Assembly (NCBI RefSeq): GCF_049354825.1
Contig: NZ_CP186480.1
Location: 1,860,001 to 1,924,000 of the forward strand
Reading direction: 5' to 3'
Source of the DNA: Novosphingobium sp049354825
Lineage (GTDB): Bacteria; Pseudomonadota; Alphaproteobacteria; Sphingomonadales; Sphingomonadaceae
Length of the DNA stretch: 64,000 nucleotides
The translations under genes and the position numbers were made by a program. Under the pieces are notes generated by a model. It was not told the origin of the DNA. It did no database searches and saw only the letters and a list, made by a program, of their open reading frames with translations. Below are positions 63,632 through 64,000 of the stretch, one piece after another. The first letter of the stretch is position 1; the number at the start of each line of letters is the position of its first letter.

Positions 63632-64000
63632 TTATGCCTTATTTGGCGCGTCAATTTGACAACTCACGCCACCGTCAACGAGAAGGTCGACACCAGTAAC
63701 GAACTTCGCCTCGTCCGACGCAAGATAAACAGCGGCATAGGCAATGTCGTTGGCATCACCAGCGGCGCCTCCCGGGCAAATCTTAGCTCGAATATCGAGG
63801 ATTTGTTGCACATCTTCTCCGTAATGCCGCTTCATCGTCTCTACCATCATGGGCGTATACAGCAGCCCGGGTAGGATGGCATTTGCGCGTATGTTGTTGG
63901 CGGCATACTGCATGGCGATGTGCTTCGTCATCTGATTCATTGCGGCTTTCGACCCCGCGTAGGCAATTAGAGGCACGCCCGTCCACCGCAACGCCGCCAG
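63632..64000 (-). CDS. short-chain dehydrogenase/reductase, 5' end outside the window
   Basis: The frame is open to the end of the window, and 122 C-terminal residues are visible: VPLIAYAGSKAAMNQMTKHI with the Tyr-x3-Lys catalytic pair, NNIRANAILPGLLYTP and the C-terminal FVTGVDLLVDGGVSC. NAD(P)-dependent oxidoreductase; substrate unknown. First visible gene of the catabolic group. Confidence 0.9.
   Translation of the reverse strand: MAALRWTGVPLIAYAGSKAAMNQMTKHIAMQYAANNIRANAILPGLLYTPMMVETMKRHYGEDVQQILDIRAKICPGGAAGDANDIAYAAVYLASDEAKFVTGVDLLVDGGVSCQIDAPNKA

Larger units (their letters stand above)
52060..64000. mobile_element. genomic island at tRNA-Ser, right end outside the window
   Basis: Integrase, HUH replication protein, excisionase-like protein, unknown genes, an IS21 element and a catabolic group lie together after the tRNA. 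Base composition falls visibly compared with the core genome, most clearly after 60100, where codons such as TTA and ATA become frequent. The island may be composite: the integrase/Rep module (52083-55858) and the catabolic part may have come separately. Confidence 0.65.

Noticed and set aside
52083..64000. second copy of the tRNA-Ser 3' end (attR)
   Set aside because: Looked for by eye and not found; the end of the island is probably beyond the window. A dot-plot would settle it.

Overview
The window looks like the chromosome of a GC-rich alphaproteobacterium, most probably a member of the Sphingomonadales (Sphingomonas, Novosphingobium or a relative). This is inferred from the gene transfer agent (GTA)-type tail cluster, the COQ9 and Cbp3-type chaperone genes, the DUF1134 protein, an OmpA with a long proline linker, a TetR/TonB-receptor pair and the overall gene style. 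The genus cannot be fixed from the sequence alone.

Layout. (1) 1-8664: the right half of a GTA/prophage-like head-tail cluster, all on the + strand with stop/start overlaps: head-tail adaptor, tail terminator, major tail protein, chaperones, tape measure, distal tail, hub, cell-wall peptidase, host-interaction protein and a DUF2793 protein. The distal tail gene carries an apparent +1 frameshift. (2) 8868-51822: ordinary core genome. It holds ompA, sodC, an MFS transporter, queC, hslO-argF-argD, a glycine-rich double cold-shock protein, terC and a sterol desaturase group, glnK-amtB behind a well-formed sigma-54 promoter, an endonuclease-like protein and prfC, a TetR/TonB-receptor pair with a perfect inverted repeat between them, an aldose epimerase, pheST, an AraC regulator, rpmI-rplT, hisN, prs, a YeiH/LysR pair, glpX, a BamE-like lipoprotein, respiratory and translation accessory genes, ssb, feoAB behind a Fur-like palindrome, COQ9, SCO, ribD-ribE, an aromatic aminotransferase and DUF1134.

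(3) 51990-64000: a tRNA-Ser(GCT) gene followed by a foreign region with visibly lower GC. A P4-type tyrosine integrase lies next to the tRNA. Convergent to it are a replication initiator with HUH and Y-x3-Y motifs, a small excisionase-like HTH protein and an unknown protein whose start region carries a perfect 14-bp palindrome. Beyond these lie an unknown 211-residue protein, a DUF3768 gene cut by an IS21-family element (istA, istB), a gene remnant on the other side of the IS, and a minus-strand catabolic-looking group (acyl-CoA ligase, CocE/NonD hydrolase, short-chain dehydrogenase) that runs off the window. No second copy of the tRNA 3' end was seen by eye, so the far end of the island is probably outside.

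The strongest candidate for an unusual system is the integrase + excisionase + HUH replication protein module at tRNA-Ser. It looks like an integrative element that carries its own rolling-circle-type initiator. The second is the GTA tail cluster, with its TIM-barrel-like extension on the DUF2460 protein and the frameshift inside that gene.
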